Of a stretch of 64,000 nucleotides of DNA, positions 26,860-36,102 are shown piece after piece. The number at the start of each line of letters is the position of its first letter. Within the stretch, counting starts at the first letter, position 1. The translations under genes were made by a program, and so were the position numbers. This stretch comes from DATKAS01 sp963733765 (GTDB lineage Bacteria > Actinomycetota > Acidimicrobiia > Acidimicrobiales > DATKAS01): positions 3,286,001-3,350,000 of the forward strand of contig CAVTEI010000003.1 in the NCBI GenBank assembly GCA_963733765.1, read 5' to 3'. A model generated the notes under the pieces. That model was not told the DNA's origin, ran no database searches, and was given only the letters and a program-made list of their open reading frames with translations.

Positions 26860-27316
26860 TCACCGAGTCTGGACCACGGAGGACAGCTCGTCTTGAACGA
26901 ATCGGAGTTCCTGGCGACGCCACCGCCCAGGGCTCGACCCTGCGAACGGATGCCAGTCGCGAGTCATGTGCGCCGGGTCCGCATAGCCCGACGTCGCCGC
27001 GACTGACGCAATCGTCCGCGCTGGTCGTGATCGCAACAGCTCTTGCGCGCGTTCGAATCGCATCACCCGAGCGACCTCCTTTGGTGAGATCCCGAGCGCA
27101 TGGCGGAACTGGTGCGACAAATGGTCAGGTGTGCAACCCGCCGATCATCGACCAGAACGAAGCGGGCGGCAGCCGGCGGTCGGGCATGCTCACGATGGAG
27201 ATCGGCTCATCGAGCGCGACGATCAGGGTCAGTGATCGTGACGGGAGGCCGCGGATCTCGCCGGGCTCCATGCCGGTGAGGTGGTAGCCCGAGTACGAGG
27301 ACACCAGTGTGCGCAC
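26860..27316 (-). pseudogene. AraC-family regulator with internal deletion
   Basis: Two ends of one AraC-type regulator are present. The N-terminal domain reads TLVSSYSGYHLTGMEPGEIR, SLTLIVALDEPISIVSMPD and SFWSMIGGLHT. The C-terminal helix-turn-helix reads LSHQFRHALGISPKEVARVM, FERAQELLRS and SVAATSGYADPAHMTRDW. They meet near 27120 in different frames, and the linker plus first helix-turn-helix, roughly 120-140 residues in typical relatives, are missing. Unlike the other breaks in the window this cannot be one extra base. The product would not bind DNA normally. Coordinates of the 5' end are approximate. Confidence 0.75.
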
Positions 27317-27357
27317 CGCAGCGGCCGGGCGTCGCGATGAGACACCGCGCGCGAGGG

Positions 27358-27382
27358 GCGGAGGACCCGTATGGTCCTCCGC
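27358..27382 (-). terminator. Hairpin downstream of membrane-protein gene
   Basis: A perfect 10-bp inverted repeat (GCGGAGGACC and complement) with loop CGTAT, 38 bases after the stop of the minus-strand gene at 27421. No U-tract follows on the minus strand, so it may be a weak terminator or an operator. Confidence 0.55.
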
Positions 27383-27420
27383 CCTTCTCGTCTTGAGGTG
27401 CTGCCGAGAGCCGATGCGGC

Positions 27421-28077
27421 TCACACGCTGATGAGCTCCTTGTCGTCCTTCTTGGTGTCCCTGTGCTCCGGCGCCGCGAACGTCTTGTCCTTCGGAGTTC
27501 TGAAGGCATGGACCAAGCCGGCGATGGACAAGAGTGCGAGCAGACCGGCGACCACGAAGGCCACGGTTGCGACCTGCTCACCCTTCACACCGAAGACACT
27601 GAAGCCGAACGAGGTCAGCAGCAAGCCACGGAGGGTCTCGCCCCTGAAGAGGCTGTCACGCTGTGCCGTGATGGCGGTGAGCTCCTCCTGCAAGTCCGCC
27701 AGCGCGGGGTCGTTGGCGTCCTGGGCATCAGCGACCTGGGTCCGCAGCGCGGCCTGAGGTTCGCCGAGCTCGGCGTACGTGAGGCCGTCGGCCGTGGACT
27801 GGAGGTGCAGCCCGATGAAGTCGTTGGCGTAGCACTCGGCCTGCTTGCCAGTGGTGAGCTGCTGGCCCGCGTACTTGACGAGACACGCTGACTGCGCCTC
27901 TTCGGGGGTGAGGGTTTCGGCGGTCTTGAAGCTGATCTTCTGCTGGGTCAGCTGGTCTTTGACGTAGCTCTTCGCGAAGTTCGCGTTGCTCGTCATGACG
28001 AGCCCGAGCACGAGCAGGAGCGCCGCAAGTGCGAGCCCACCCACGCTGAAGAGCACATCGAGGGTTCTGCGTTTCAT
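27421..28077 (-). CDS. Membrane protein with two TM helices and coiled coil
   Basis: A 218-residue protein. The first membrane helix is near residues 8-30 (VGGLALAALLLVLGLVM) and the second near 165-187 (VATVAFVVAGLLALLSIAGLV). Between them is an extracytoplasmic helical part with two Cys (SACLVKY, ECYANDF) and a coiled-coil-like stretch (ALADLQEELTAITAQRD). The lysine/aspartate-rich tail is cytoplasmic. I chose ATG 28077 with GGAG six bases upstream. The function is not recognised; the layout resembles conserved actinobacterial aromatic-ring-less membrane proteins of unknown role. Confidence 0.65.
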   Translation of the reverse strand: MKRRTLDVLFSVGGLALAALLLVLGLVMTSNANFAKSYVKDQLTQQKISFKTAETLTPEEAQSACLVKYAGQQLTTGKQAECYANDFIGLHLQSTADGLTYAELGEPQAALRTQVADAQDANDPALADLQEELTAITAQRDSLFRGETLRGLLLTSFGFSVFGVKGEQVATVAFVVAGLLALLSIAGLVHAFRTPKDKTFAAPEHRDTKKDDKELISV

Positions 28078-28116
28078 CTTCTTCTCCTTCAAGTTTGTGA
28101 TCGTGTTTCGAGACCC

Positions 28117-29160
28117 TTAGGTCCGGGTCAGGACGACTTTCAGTGCGCCGGTGTCGGCTGCGTTGGCGAACACGTCGTACGCCTCCTCGAACTGGTCGAG
28201 GGCGAAGTGATGAGTCACGAACCGACTGGCCTCGAGCTGCTGGCTGATGAGGAGGCGGAGCAGTGTCGGGGTGGTGAAGGTGTCGACGAGCCCGGTCGTG
28301 ATCGTGAGATCGCGGATCCAGAGGTCTTCGAGATGCAACGTCACGGGCTCGCCGTGAACACCGATGTTCGCGACATGCCCTCCGGGACGGGCCAGACGGA
28401 CTGCCTGATCAAAGGCTGCGGGCACGCCGACGGCCTCGATCGAGACGTCGGCCCCGAGGCCGCCGGTCAGCTCGGCGACGATCGCATCGGCGTCCTCGCG
28501 CGAGTTGTTGATGGTGATGTCGGCGCCGAACTGCTTGGCCGCTTCCAACCGGCTGTCGCTCAGGTCGATGGCCACGATGTGGCTCGGGCTGAAGAGCCGT
28601 GCACCCATGATCGCGGCGAGCCCAACTGGACCGGCGCCCACGACCGCCACGACATCGCCGGGCCGCACCACGCCGTTGAGCACGCCGACCTCGTAACCGG
28701 TGGGGACGATGTCGGCCAGCATGAGAATCTGCTCGTCCTCGACGCCGGCGGGCACCGGGTAGGTGGAGGTGTCGGCGAACGGAACGCGCACGTACTCGGC
28801 CTGGGTGCCGTCGATCTTGTGGCCCAGGATCCAGCCGCCGCCGCCGAGGCACTGGCCGTACCGCGCCTCACGACAGAATCGACACGTGCCGCATGCGGTG
28901 ATGCACGAGACGAGCACGCGGTCGCCAACCTTGACCGTCTTGACTCCCACACCCACTGCCTCGACCGTTCCCACAGCTTCGTGGCCGAGGATTCGGCCCT
29001 CGTCCACCGCCGGAACGTCACCTTTGAGAATGTGCAGGTCGGTGCCGCAGATGGTGACAGCATCGACACGGACGATTGCGTCGGTGTCGACCAAGATCGT
29101 CGGCTTCGGGACATCCTCCCAGGCCTTCTGGCCGGGACCGTGATACACGAGCGCTTTCAT
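28117..29160 (-). CDS. Zinc-dependent alcohol dehydrogenase (MDR family)
   Basis: A 347-residue medium-chain dehydrogenase. Catalytic zinc ligands lie in TICGTDLHILKGD (Cys, near 38) and GHEAVGTVEAVG. The structural zinc lobe has ACGTCRFCREARYGQC, four Cys. The NAD(P) motif is VVGAGPVGLAAIMGARLF. It oxidises alcohols or diols; the substrate is unknown. ATG 29160 has GGAGG eight bases upstream. It is divergent from a GNAT gene and shares a region holding a DosR-box-like site, so low-oxygen induction is plausible. Confidence 0.87.
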   Translation of the reverse strand: MKALVYHGPGQKAWEDVPKPTILVDTDAIVRVDAVTICGTDLHILKGDVPAVDEGRILGHEAVGTVEAVGVGVKTVKVGDRVLVSCITACGTCRFCREARYGQCLGGGGWILGHKIDGTQAEYVRVPFADTSTYPVPAGVEDEQILMLADIVPTGYEVGVLNGVVRPGDVVAVVGAGPVGLAAIMGARLFSPSHIVAIDLSDSRLEAAKQFGADITINNSREDADAIVAELTGGLGADVSIEAVGVPAAFDQAVRLARPGGHVANIGVHGEPVTLHLEDLWIRDLTITTGLVDTFTTPTLLRLLISQQLEASRFVTHHFALDQFEEAYDVFANAADTGALKVVLTRT

Positions 29161-29245
29161 GAGCGAACCTCCAGGTCGTCGCACCCTCACGATGAACGGG
29201 TCGGACGCGACCTTGTAGAGGCGAACGTCACTCAGATCCGACGAA

Positions 29246-29259
29246 GTGACCTTCGGCCC
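29246..29259. promoter_or_regulatory. DosR-box-like site
   Basis: On the minus strand the 14 bases read GGGCCGAAGGTCAC. Compared with the DosR pattern GGGAC-N4-GTCCC it has one mismatch in each half. It lies between the divergent alcohol dehydrogenase and GNAT genes, beside a DosS/DosR-like pair, and recurs with one difference at 32692. Confidence 0.5.
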
Positions 29260-29295
29260 TGTTCGTTCGGCGTGATCTCGGGGTCGAATGAACAA

Positions 29296-29829
29296 GTGGA
29301 TGTCGACTCGGAGACCACGGCGCTACACGACGGCAGGACCGTAGGCATCCGTCCCATCTCGCCTTCGGACGGTGAAGCGCTTGTTCGCTTCCACGACGGA
29401 CTCACGAACGAGACCACCCGGCTGCGGTTCTTCGTGTTGCACCCACATCTGCAGCCGTCAGAGGTCGAGTACTTCACTCACGTCGACCATCACGACCGTG
29501 AGGCGATGGTGGCCGTCAACGGTGGCGACATCATCGGCGTCGGCCGGTTCGACCGCTTGCCTGGCACGAGCGACGCAGAGGTCGCGTTCGTCGTCGCCGA
29601 CGAGTGGCAAGGCAATGGCGCCGGCACCCAGCTTCTCCAGCAGCTCGTCCAGCGAGCGAGAGCGGAGGGCGTCACACGGTTTCTCGCGGACACGCTCAGT
29701 GAGAACCATCGGATGCGTGGGGTCTTTCGCGACTCGGGGTTCCTGGTGAAGTCGGAGATGCGGTCCGATGTCGTCCGCGTCATTGTCGACCTTCGGCTCG
29801 AGATGGCCGCGCCTCACCGCGGGGTCTGA
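29296..29829 (+). CDS. GNAT-family N-acetyltransferase
   Basis: A 177-residue acetyltransferase. IRPISPSDGEALVRFHDGL, TTRLRFFVLHPHLQ, then AEVAFVVADEWQGNGAGTQL (acetyl-CoA-binding Q/R-x-x-G-x-G/A loop) and FRDSGFLVKSEMRSDVVRV match the GNAT domain seen in actinobacterial protein-lysine acetyltransferases. It lacks an attached regulatory domain. The start is uncertain: GTG 29296 chosen, GTG 29272 possible. It is followed after five bases by a flavin-binding-like gene and preceded by a DosR-box-like site. Confidence 0.78.
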   Translation: MDVDSETTALHDGRTVGIRPISPSDGEALVRFHDGLTNETTRLRFFVLHPHLQPSEVEYFTHVDHHDREAMVAVNGGDIIGVGRFDRLPGTSDAEVAFVVADEWQGNGAGTQLLQQLVQRARAEGVTRFLADTLSENHRMRGVFRDSGFLVKSEMRSDVVRVIVDLRLEMAAPHRGV

Positions 29830-29834
29830 CGCCA

Positions 29835-30281
29835 ATGCAGCTCGACCGCAATGGGCTCGAGGTTCTCGACCGTGAGGAGTGCCTGCGTCTCTTGGCATCC
29901 GCGACGCTCGGCCGTATCGGGTTCACTTCTCGGGCGCTGCCCTCGGTGCTGCCCGTCAACTTTCACCTCGACCGCAACCGAATCTTGGTCCACACCGCTC
30001 GGGGCAGCCGGCTCGACGCGGCCGTGAAGGACAGTGTCGTTGCCTTTGAGGCCGACGAGCTCGACCCGATGGGTCAGCGGGGCTGGAGCGTCGCCGTGAC
30101 CGGCGTGGCCACCGAGCTCGACGACCTGACTGCGCTCGAAGCGACAGACGGCGACGGGACCGCCGTGTGGGCACCTCCCGGACACGAAGCAGTGCTCGCC
30201 ATCTCGATCGATCTCATCTCCGGTCGGCGCAGCACAACGGACGCGGTTCGGTTCAGTGTCGGGGGACCTGCCACTCCATGA
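29835..30281 (+). CDS. Pyridoxamine 5'-phosphate oxidase-like split-barrel protein
   Basis: A 148-residue flavin- or F420-binding split barrel. LLASATLGRIGFTSRALPSV, LPVNFHLDRNRILVHTARGS and VAFEADELDPMGQRGWSVAV, then GVATEL, fit the family found in DosR regulons of mycobacteria. Five bases separate it from the GNAT gene, so the pair is one transcript. Its end overlaps the convergent histidine-kinase gene by 29 bases. The redox partner is unknown. Confidence 0.82.
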   Translation: MQLDRNGLEVLDREECLRLLASATLGRIGFTSRALPSVLPVNFHLDRNRILVHTARGSRLDAAVKDSVVAFEADELDPMGQRGWSVAVTGVATELDDLTALEATDGDGTAVWAPPGHEAVLAISIDLISGRRSTTDAVRFSVGGPATP

Positions 30282-31386
30282 CACAACCCCGGGGAAGTCC
30301 GGCCCGCAGCTCGAACTGGCCGTCGTAGCGCCCGGCGCGAGCTTCCATGTTCCTCAGACCGTGCCCATGGTGCTCGCGTGCGTCCGACGGACCGATCCCG
30401 TCATCGATGACTCTCAAGACCACCAGGTCTGTCACGACCACCTCGACGTCGACTCGCGTCGCGTGCGCGTGACGGGCGACGTTGCTGAGCGCTTCGCGCA
30501 ACGTGGCGAGCAGCTCGACGGCGATGTCGTCATCGACGCCGCTGTCGACCGGGCCATCGAAGAAGCATCTCGGTTGGAATCCGAGCGCCCCAGCCGCCTC
30601 GCGACCGACTGCGAGCACGCGGCTCCGAAGACCGCCACTCGACGAAACGCGAGACGTCTCGAGCTTGAAGATCGCCGAACGAATGTGCTTGACCGTGATG
30701 TCGAGATCGTCCACCGCTGCCTCGATGCGACTCACTGCCGAGTCTGCGTCGACCCGAACGAGCCCAGCCGTGCGTTGCAGCGACAATCCGGTCGCAAACA
30801 ATCGTTGGATCACCGTGTCGTGCAGGTCCTGGGCAATTCGCTCTCGGTCTTCGAGGAGCGCGAAGGCCTGCACTCGACCGTGGAGACGGGCGTTCTCGAT
30901 GGCGATGCCGGCCGCGGTCGCGAGGGCGACCACGAGCTCCTCGTCGACGTCGGTGAACGCCTCGGCGGTTGTCTTGTCGGTGAGATAGAGGTTGCCGAAC
31001 ACCTCGTGGCGCACTCTGACCGGCACGCCCAGGAACGATCGCATGGGCGGATGGTGGGGCGGGAAGCCGAAGCTGTCCGGGTGCTCTCGCAGGTCAGGGA
31101 GGCGCAACGGCTTCGCGTCCACGATGAGCGAGCCGAGGATCCCGTGTCCCTCGGGCAGATCACCGATGAGCGCATGCGTGTCGTCATCGATCCCGACAGT
31201 GATGAACTGCGCCAGCCGGGTGCCGGTTTCGTCGAGCACACCGAGCGCCCCATAGCGGGCATCGACGAGCCCGACCGCTGCCTCCACGATCCTTCGGAGC
31301 ATCGTCAGAGGATCGAGATCCGAGCCGAGGGCGAGCACCGCTGCGAGGAGCTCGCGCAGGCTCCGCGGCCCTGCCACCTCGGACAT
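30253..31386 (-). CDS. GAF-domain sensor histidine kinase (DevS/DosS-like)
   Basis: A 377-residue cytoplasmic kinase. A GAF domain (about 20-175) has ARYGALGVLDETGTRLAQF, FPPHHPPMRSFLGVPVRV and FGNLYLTDKTTAEAFTDVDE. The dimerisation/phosphorylation box is ERIAQDLHDTVIQRLFATGL, with the phospho-His in DLHD. The ATPase domain has NVARHAHATRV, IDDGIG and HGHGLRNMEARA. Compared with mycobacterial DevS it has a single GAF domain; whether it binds haem is not certain. It is divergent from its likely partner response regulator. Confidence 0.87.
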   Translation of the reverse strand: MSEVAGPRSLRELLAAVLALGSDLDPLTMLRRIVEAAVGLVDARYGALGVLDETGTRLAQFITVGIDDDTHALIGDLPEGHGILGSLIVDAKPLRLPDLREHPDSFGFPPHHPPMRSFLGVPVRVRHEVFGNLYLTDKTTAEAFTDVDEELVVALATAAGIAIENARLHGRVQAFALLEDRERIAQDLHDTVIQRLFATGLSLQRTAGLVRVDADSAVSRIEAAVDDLDITVKHIRSAIFKLETSRVSSSGGLRSRVLAVGREAAGALGFQPRCFFDGPVDSGVDDDIAVELLATLREALSNVARHAHATRVDVEVVVTDLVVLRVIDDGIGPSDAREHHGHGLRNMEARAGRYDGQFELRAGLPRGCVMEWQVPRH

Positions 31387-31444
31387 GGCCAGCACACTAC
31401 GAGGCCCGACGAAGCGCCTCGATCGAGTGTCGGGCGAGAATGCG

Positions 31445-32104
31445 ATGGTGACGGTGCGGGTGTTTCTCCTCGACGACCACGAGGTCGTCCGTCGCGGGGT
31501 GCGCGAGCTGCTCGAGGCCGAGGACGACCTCGAGATCGTCGGCGAGGCTGGCACTGCGCAGGAGGCGTACGCACGCATTCCGGCGACGGCACCAGACGTC
31601 GCCATGCTCGATGTCCGGCTACCCGATGGTGACGGCATCGAGGTCTGCCGCGAGATTCGCTCGTCGTATCCCGAGATCGCCTGCCTGATGTTGACCTCGT
31701 TCGCGGACGACGAGGCTGTGTTCAGCGCGATCCTGGCCGGCGCGGCCGGCTACGTGTTGAAGCAAGTACGGGGCACCGATCTCGTCGACGCGGTGCGCCG
31801 CGTCGGTCGCGGTGAGTCGATCCTGGACCCCTTGTCGACCGACAGAGTCTTGCAGCGGTTACGCCAGCCACCCGAGCCGGACGAGCTTGCCGGTCTCACG
31901 AAACAAGAACGGCGAATCCTCGACCTCATTGCCGAGGGGATGACCAACCGTCAGATCGGCGAGCAGCTCTTCCTGGCTGAGAAGACCGTGAAGAACTACG
32001 TGTCGAACTTGCTGGCGAAGTTGGGCATGAGCCGGCGGGCGGAAGCGGCCGCATACGCCGCCCGGCTCTCCGAGCGTCGTCAGCACCGCGCGCCTCCGAC
32101 CTGA
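31445..32104 (+). CDS. NarL/LuxR response regulator (DevR/DosR-like)
   Basis: A 219-residue regulator. The receiver has RVFLLDDHEVVRRGVRELLE, the phospho-acceptor in VAMLDVRLPDGDG, and Lys in YVLKQVRGTDL. The C-terminal helix-turn-helix is LTKQERRILDLIAEGMTNRQ, then IGEQLFLAEKTVKNYVSNLL, followed by KLGMSRR, closely matching DosR, including the KNYVSNLL recognition helix. It should bind DosR-like boxes such as those at 29246 and 32692. The start ATG 31445 is preferred over upstream options because upstream residues are not family-like. Confidence 0.87.
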   Translation: MVTVRVFLLDDHEVVRRGVRELLEAEDDLEIVGEAGTAQEAYARIPATAPDVAMLDVRLPDGDGIEVCREIRSSYPEIACLMLTSFADDEAVFSAILAGAAGYVLKQVRGTDLVDAVRRVGRGESILDPLSTDRVLQRLRQPPEPDELAGLTKQERRILDLIAEGMTNRQIGEQLFLAEKTVKNYVSNLLAKLGMSRRAEAAAYAARLSERRQHRAPPT

Positions 32105-32120
32105 GCGCCCGGCGCGCTCG

Positions 32121-32656
32121 TCACACGCGTACTGGCGAATACGAGGCGAGGGACACGGCCCACGCCTCAGCACGATCGGATTCGCCGGCCAGGAGGTGAT
32201 TCTCTCTGTCGACGAGAAAGCTCTCGGGAACGGCGGCGAGGCGATAGCCGAGCTCGGTCAGCCGTCGGCTGATCCCCCTCGAGGCCCGGCCGGTGAGGAC
32301 CGCGGCAGCGTCGACCCGCGTGTCGAAGGCGGCGGCCGCGCGGGGCGCCGTCGCCGGCAACGACCGGAACCAGTCCCGGAGCCCTTCACCTTCCGCGTCC
32401 GGATCGAGTCCCGATCTCCTTGCCCGGCTTGTGCGCCGCATCTCGGCCTGCCTGCCTGGATCGCGTGCTCGACATCCCGTGCAGGTGGGTGGGGCCCCCG
32501 ACCACCAACAGGTCAGCGGCCGCGCACACGATCCACCGTGGCCTTGTCGACGGGGACGACGTCGACGTCGAAATGCGCTCGGAGGCCCTCCGCTACGTGG
32601 TTCGCGACAACGTGGGTGTTTCCGTAGATCGACTCGTAGACGATGAGTGCTCGCAT
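32121..32656 (-). CDS. Flavodoxin-family protein (two frameshifts)
   Basis: The N-terminus reads MRALIVYESIYGNTHVVANH, the FMN-phosphate loop of flavodoxins. The next frame continues AADLLVVGGPTHLHGMSS. The third frame gives LRDWFRSLPATAPRAAAAFD, LTGRASRGISRRLTELGYRL and ESFLVDRENHLLAGESDRAE. The net shift is two extra bases, one near 32529 and another between about 32390 and 32460. All three pieces match one protein of about 178 residues. A DosR-box-like site lies 36 bases upstream of the ATG, and such flavodoxins occur in hypoxia regulons. Confidence 0.78.
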
Positions 32657-32691
32657 GGTCCGAGCATGGCCTGGCCTTGGATGGCGCGGTA

Positions 32692-32705
32692 GGGCCGAAG
32701 GTCAA
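32692..32705. promoter_or_regulatory. DosR-box-like site upstream of flavodoxin gene
   Basis: GGGCCGAAGGTCAA, 13 of 14 bases identical to the site at 29246-29259 (read on its minus strand). It lies 36 bases upstream of the flavodoxin start, a normal operator position. Confidence 0.5.
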
Positions 32706-32722
32706 CTTCGGCGAAGGAGGCC

Positions 32723-33133
32723 TCAAGGGCTCATCGGTTCCTCGGTGTCTGTCGTGCGATCGCGTCGACGACCCGCAACATGTCGGCTTTCGTCCTCGGT
32801 CAGCTCGTATCTGCGGGCGAGGTCGTCGGGCGCGTGGTAGCTGATGAGGACGTCGCCATCGTCGTTCTCGGAGATCAGCAGCTTGAGGGGAAGCTCGATC
32901 GCGAGACGAGGATGGGCGCGCATGAGCTCGGCGAGGCCCTTGGGGTTCCCGAAGAGGACGAGCTTCGTCTCGGGAATGGTCACGCCGGCTTCGGCCGCGT
33001 CGCCGCTGTGGTCGATGACCGCAAGAACTTCGAGGCCGAGCTCTTCGATCCGGGTGACGACGCGCCGAAGGAGCCGGTCGGTGGTCCCGCCGCCGTGCAG
33101 GGTGATCAATCCGCGCGGATCGTCGCTGGCCAC
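32723..33133 (-). CDS. DUF302-domain protein
   Basis: A 136-residue protein. GLITLHGGGTTDRLLRRVV, LEVLAVIDHSGDAAEAG, TKLVLFGNPKGLAELMRAHP, IELPLKLLISENDDGDVLIS and YHAPDDLARRY follow the DUF302 pattern throughout. The family is small and soluble, of unknown function, often next to redox or stress genes. The start is GTG 33133. A copy of the 25-nt shared box lies 28 bases upstream. It sits between flavodoxin and the large LuxR regulator. Confidence 0.8.
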   Translation of the reverse strand: MASDDPRGLITLHGGGTTDRLLRRVVTRIEELGLEVLAVIDHSGDAAEAGVTIPETKLVLFGNPKGLAELMRAHPRLAIELPLKLLISENDDGDVLISYHAPDDLARRYELTEDESRHVAGRRRDRTTDTEEPMSP

Positions 33134-33160
33134 GCGTTGACTGTGGGCGGCAGCGGCTGT

Positions 33161-33185
33161 TGCTCGAATCCTCCGGGCGCGTAGT
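33161..33185 (-). promoter_or_regulatory. Shared 25-nt box, copy upstream of DUF302
   Basis: The minus strand reads ACTACGCGCCCGGAGGATTC followed by GAGCA, 24 of 25 bases identical to the copy at 38139. It is 28 bases from the DUF302 start codon. Confidence 0.6.
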
Positions 33186-33194
33186 CGGTGTCGA

Positions 33195-35967
33195 TCAGTC
33201 GATCGACACGACGCTCGAGAGCTCCTGTCGCGACTTGATGTCGAGCTTCCGGTACACCTTCCGGAGGTGGTAGTCGACGGTGTTGGCGCTGATGAAGAGA
33301 CGCGTTCCGATCTCGGGGTTGGTCGCCCCGGCTGCGGCGAGGCGGGCGATCTGCGCCTCCTGCGGTGTGAGGTCGAACCGGGTCTCGTCGACGCGCTTGC
33401 GGGCCCGCACACCGGTCGCGAGCAGCTCGACTCGGGCCCGGTCGGCGAAGCCGTTGGCGCCCATCGATTCGAAGGTGTCGCGTGCCGCTTCGAGTTGCAC
33501 GCGGGCATCGCGGCGCCGTCTCTGTCGCCGGAGCCACTCGCCATAGACCAGACGGGTGCGAGCGAGCTGCAGTCGTGCACCGCGGGCCTCGAGCTTCTCG
33601 ATCGAATCGTGGTAGTGCGCCTCGGCGCCGGAGTCGCTCGCCACCAGCGCTCGGCCGCGGGCAAGGAGTCCGAGATCGAGCACGCTCTCGTTGGCGGCGG
33701 CCCGTTCAGTGAGGTACTCCAGCGCGGCCAACGCGGCCGTGTTGTTCCCACTGCGAACGTGAGCCTCCACGGCGTCAGCGGCTCGAAGGTCTCCGAGCAA
33801 CAGGTCTTGGTTCCGTAGATCCCACGCCAGCGACGACGCGGCCTCGTAGTTCCCGAGGCCCAGCTCCAGGATCATCACGGCGTAATCGGTCCACTTGACG
33901 ACGAGGCCGAACTCTCGTGCTTCAGCCGCGAGAGCGGCCGCCTCAGCACGCACCTCGGTCTCGCGCCCGCGCCAAGCCGACACCATCAGCCTGGCGGCTT
34001 CACCGGGACCGCTGTGTCGACGCTGCACGCCGTACATTGCGATCTCTTCGGTGAAGAAGTCCTCCGCGACGTTGAGCGAACCGACTCGCAGCTCGCGCAT
34101 GCCGAGGTAGTCGAGGGTTTCAGGGATCAGTCGGAACGCGCCCTGATCGCGGCTGGTCGTGACACACGCAGCGGCCAGAGCGCCCAGCGTGTCGTCATCG
34201 CCGAGGGCAAATGCGATCCAACAGGCCCTCGCCAGGCCGACGGGGAACGCGGCGAACCTCGGGCTCGCTCTGGACGGCGGCGAGTGCCTCGCGAAGGAGG
34301 GGGCCCGCGGAGCTGTAGTCCTCTGCGATCAGTTCAATGATCGCGTCGATGACGAGATCGGCAGCAGTCGGTGCTGTCCCCTCCGGAAGCTTGAATGTCT
34401 GTGCGACCCTTGCGACCTCGACCGCCGACGCCTCGCTCGCATCGCCGAACAAGATCGCGATCTGGATCGCGTCGAACCCCGCGTCGCGGGCCCGACGTAT
34501 GTCCAACGGCTCGAACGCTCGTGCCGCGTCGAGCATCATCGAGGCGATCCTTCCCACCGCCCGCTGCTCGCTGGCGCCGCTGCGCGACTCCATGAACGCG
34601 ATCGTCGCTTCGAGCTGCCGGGCTCGGGCGAGAAGGAGCGGGTCGTGGAGGTCAGGCCGCGCACGGGCGAGGTTCGCCTGGGCGCGGACCGAGTTGCCGG
34701 CGGTTAGGTCGGCGGCCGCCGCGCGGAGGAGCCGACTCGCGCGCTCGCCGGTGTCCGGGGTGAGGTCTGCGGCGCGTGTGAGCAGCCCCGCCGACGCCGC
34801 CCGGCTCCCCCGGCTTCCCGCTCGATCGGCGGCCCGGTCGAGCTCGGCGGCGACCTCGGCGTCAGGAGATTGGGCCGCCGCAGCACGGTGCCACGCCCGT
34901 CGGTCTGGGTCGCTGTCCCCGTCGCTCGCTGCCGCCAGTGCTTCGTGGGTTGTACACCGATCGGCGGGGCTGGCGCCTTGGTACACGGCCGAGCGAATGA
35001 GTGGATGACGGAAGGCGATTGTCGGCCCGAGCTCGAGCAGACCAGCCGCTTGCGCCGCTCCGAGATCCCGCTCGCCGAAGTCGAGCTCGCGACCGGCACG
35101 CCAGATCGAGCTCGCGTCGCCGGTCGGCTCGGCTGCCGCGGCGAGCAAGAGTCGCTGGGTCGGCTCAGGAAGTGCACCTACCTGCCGGAGGAAGTGCCGT
35201 TCGAGTCTGCGGCCGACCGCAAGCGGCTCCGGCAGCGGTCCGGCTCCGGCGAGCTGGTCGGGCGACAGCTCCCGACCGAACTCCACGAGGGCGAGCGGGT
35301 TCCCATGCGCTTCGGCCAGCAGGCGAGCGCGGACGTGGTCGGCCAGTGGCGCCGGGACGGCCTCGTCCAACACCGTCGCGGACGCCGCGTCGGAGAGCGG
35401 GGCGAGGTGGAGTGACGAGAGCCCGTCGAACGGGCGACGGTCATCGATCGAGTCACGCATCGCCACCAACATGCAAATGCGATCGGCGTAAAGCCGTCGG
35501 GCGACGAACCCGAGCGCATCGGCGCTCTCTTGGTCCAACCACTGCGTGTCATCGACGACGATCAGCAGAGGGCGTCGCGTCGCCGCGGCAGTGGTGACGA
35601 GTGTCAGAGCGGCCAGACCGACCAGGAACTGCTCCGGTGCCACGCCGTCGCTGATCCCGAACGCAGCCTCGAGTGCCCGCGCTTGCGGCGACGGCAACGC
35701 GTCCATGCCGTCGAGGAACGGCGTCAGGAGCTGGTGCAGCGCCGCGAACCCGAGACGCATCTCGGACTCGATACCGACCAGCCGCACAATGTCGAAGTCC
35801 GCTGCCGTCGTCGCTACGGCGTCGAGCAAGCAGGTCTTGCCGATCCCGGCGTCCCCCCGAACCACCACGACACCGCTCAGTCCGTCTCGCGCCGCTTCGA
35901 CGAGGCGACCGATCTCGGCTTGTTCGACCTCACGGCCAACGAGCGCTGCCGCCGACGGTCGCGCCAT
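33195..35967 (-). CDS. Large AAA-ATPase LuxR-family regulator (one frameshift)
   Basis: About 920 residues. The N-terminal ATPase has VVVVRGDAGIGKTCLLDAVA (Walker A) and LLIVVDDTQWLDQESADALG (Walker B). The long middle is a helical TPR-like region. The C-terminal LuxR helix-turn-helix is FDLTPQEAQIARLAAAGATN, PEIGTRLFISANTVDYHLRK, YRKLDIKSRQEL. This is the LAL/MalT-like architecture: ATP- and ligand-responsive activators. Near 34215 one extra base breaks the frame, with helical repeat sequence continuing on both sides. ATG 35967 was chosen. It is flanked on both sides by copies of the 25-nt box, which makes it the best candidate for the protein that binds it. Confidence 0.85.
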
Positions 35968-36020
35968 CCGCCGATTGTGATCGTTCGGGGGATCCGGCGG
36001 CAATCGAGGCGGCGCCGCGA

Positions 36021-36044
36021 ACTACGCGGTGGGGGATTCGATCG
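36021..36044 (+). promoter_or_regulatory. Shared box, copy between LuxR and SnoaL-like genes
   Basis: ACTACGCG then GGGGGATTCGA, matching both ends of the copy at 38139 but with a middle one base shorter (GT instead of CCC). It is 58 bases from the SnoaL-like start. Confidence 0.5.
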
Positions 36045-36102
36045 ATGGGGTCGGCGGCGGATCCTCAGGTCCTCAGCAACGAGAACCCGAGGAGGACAAC
36101 CA

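Noticed and set aside
28108..28124. GACCC-TTA-GGTCC palindrome as a DosR-like site
   Set aside because: It overlaps the alcohol dehydrogenase stop codon and its spacing does not fit the DosR pattern.
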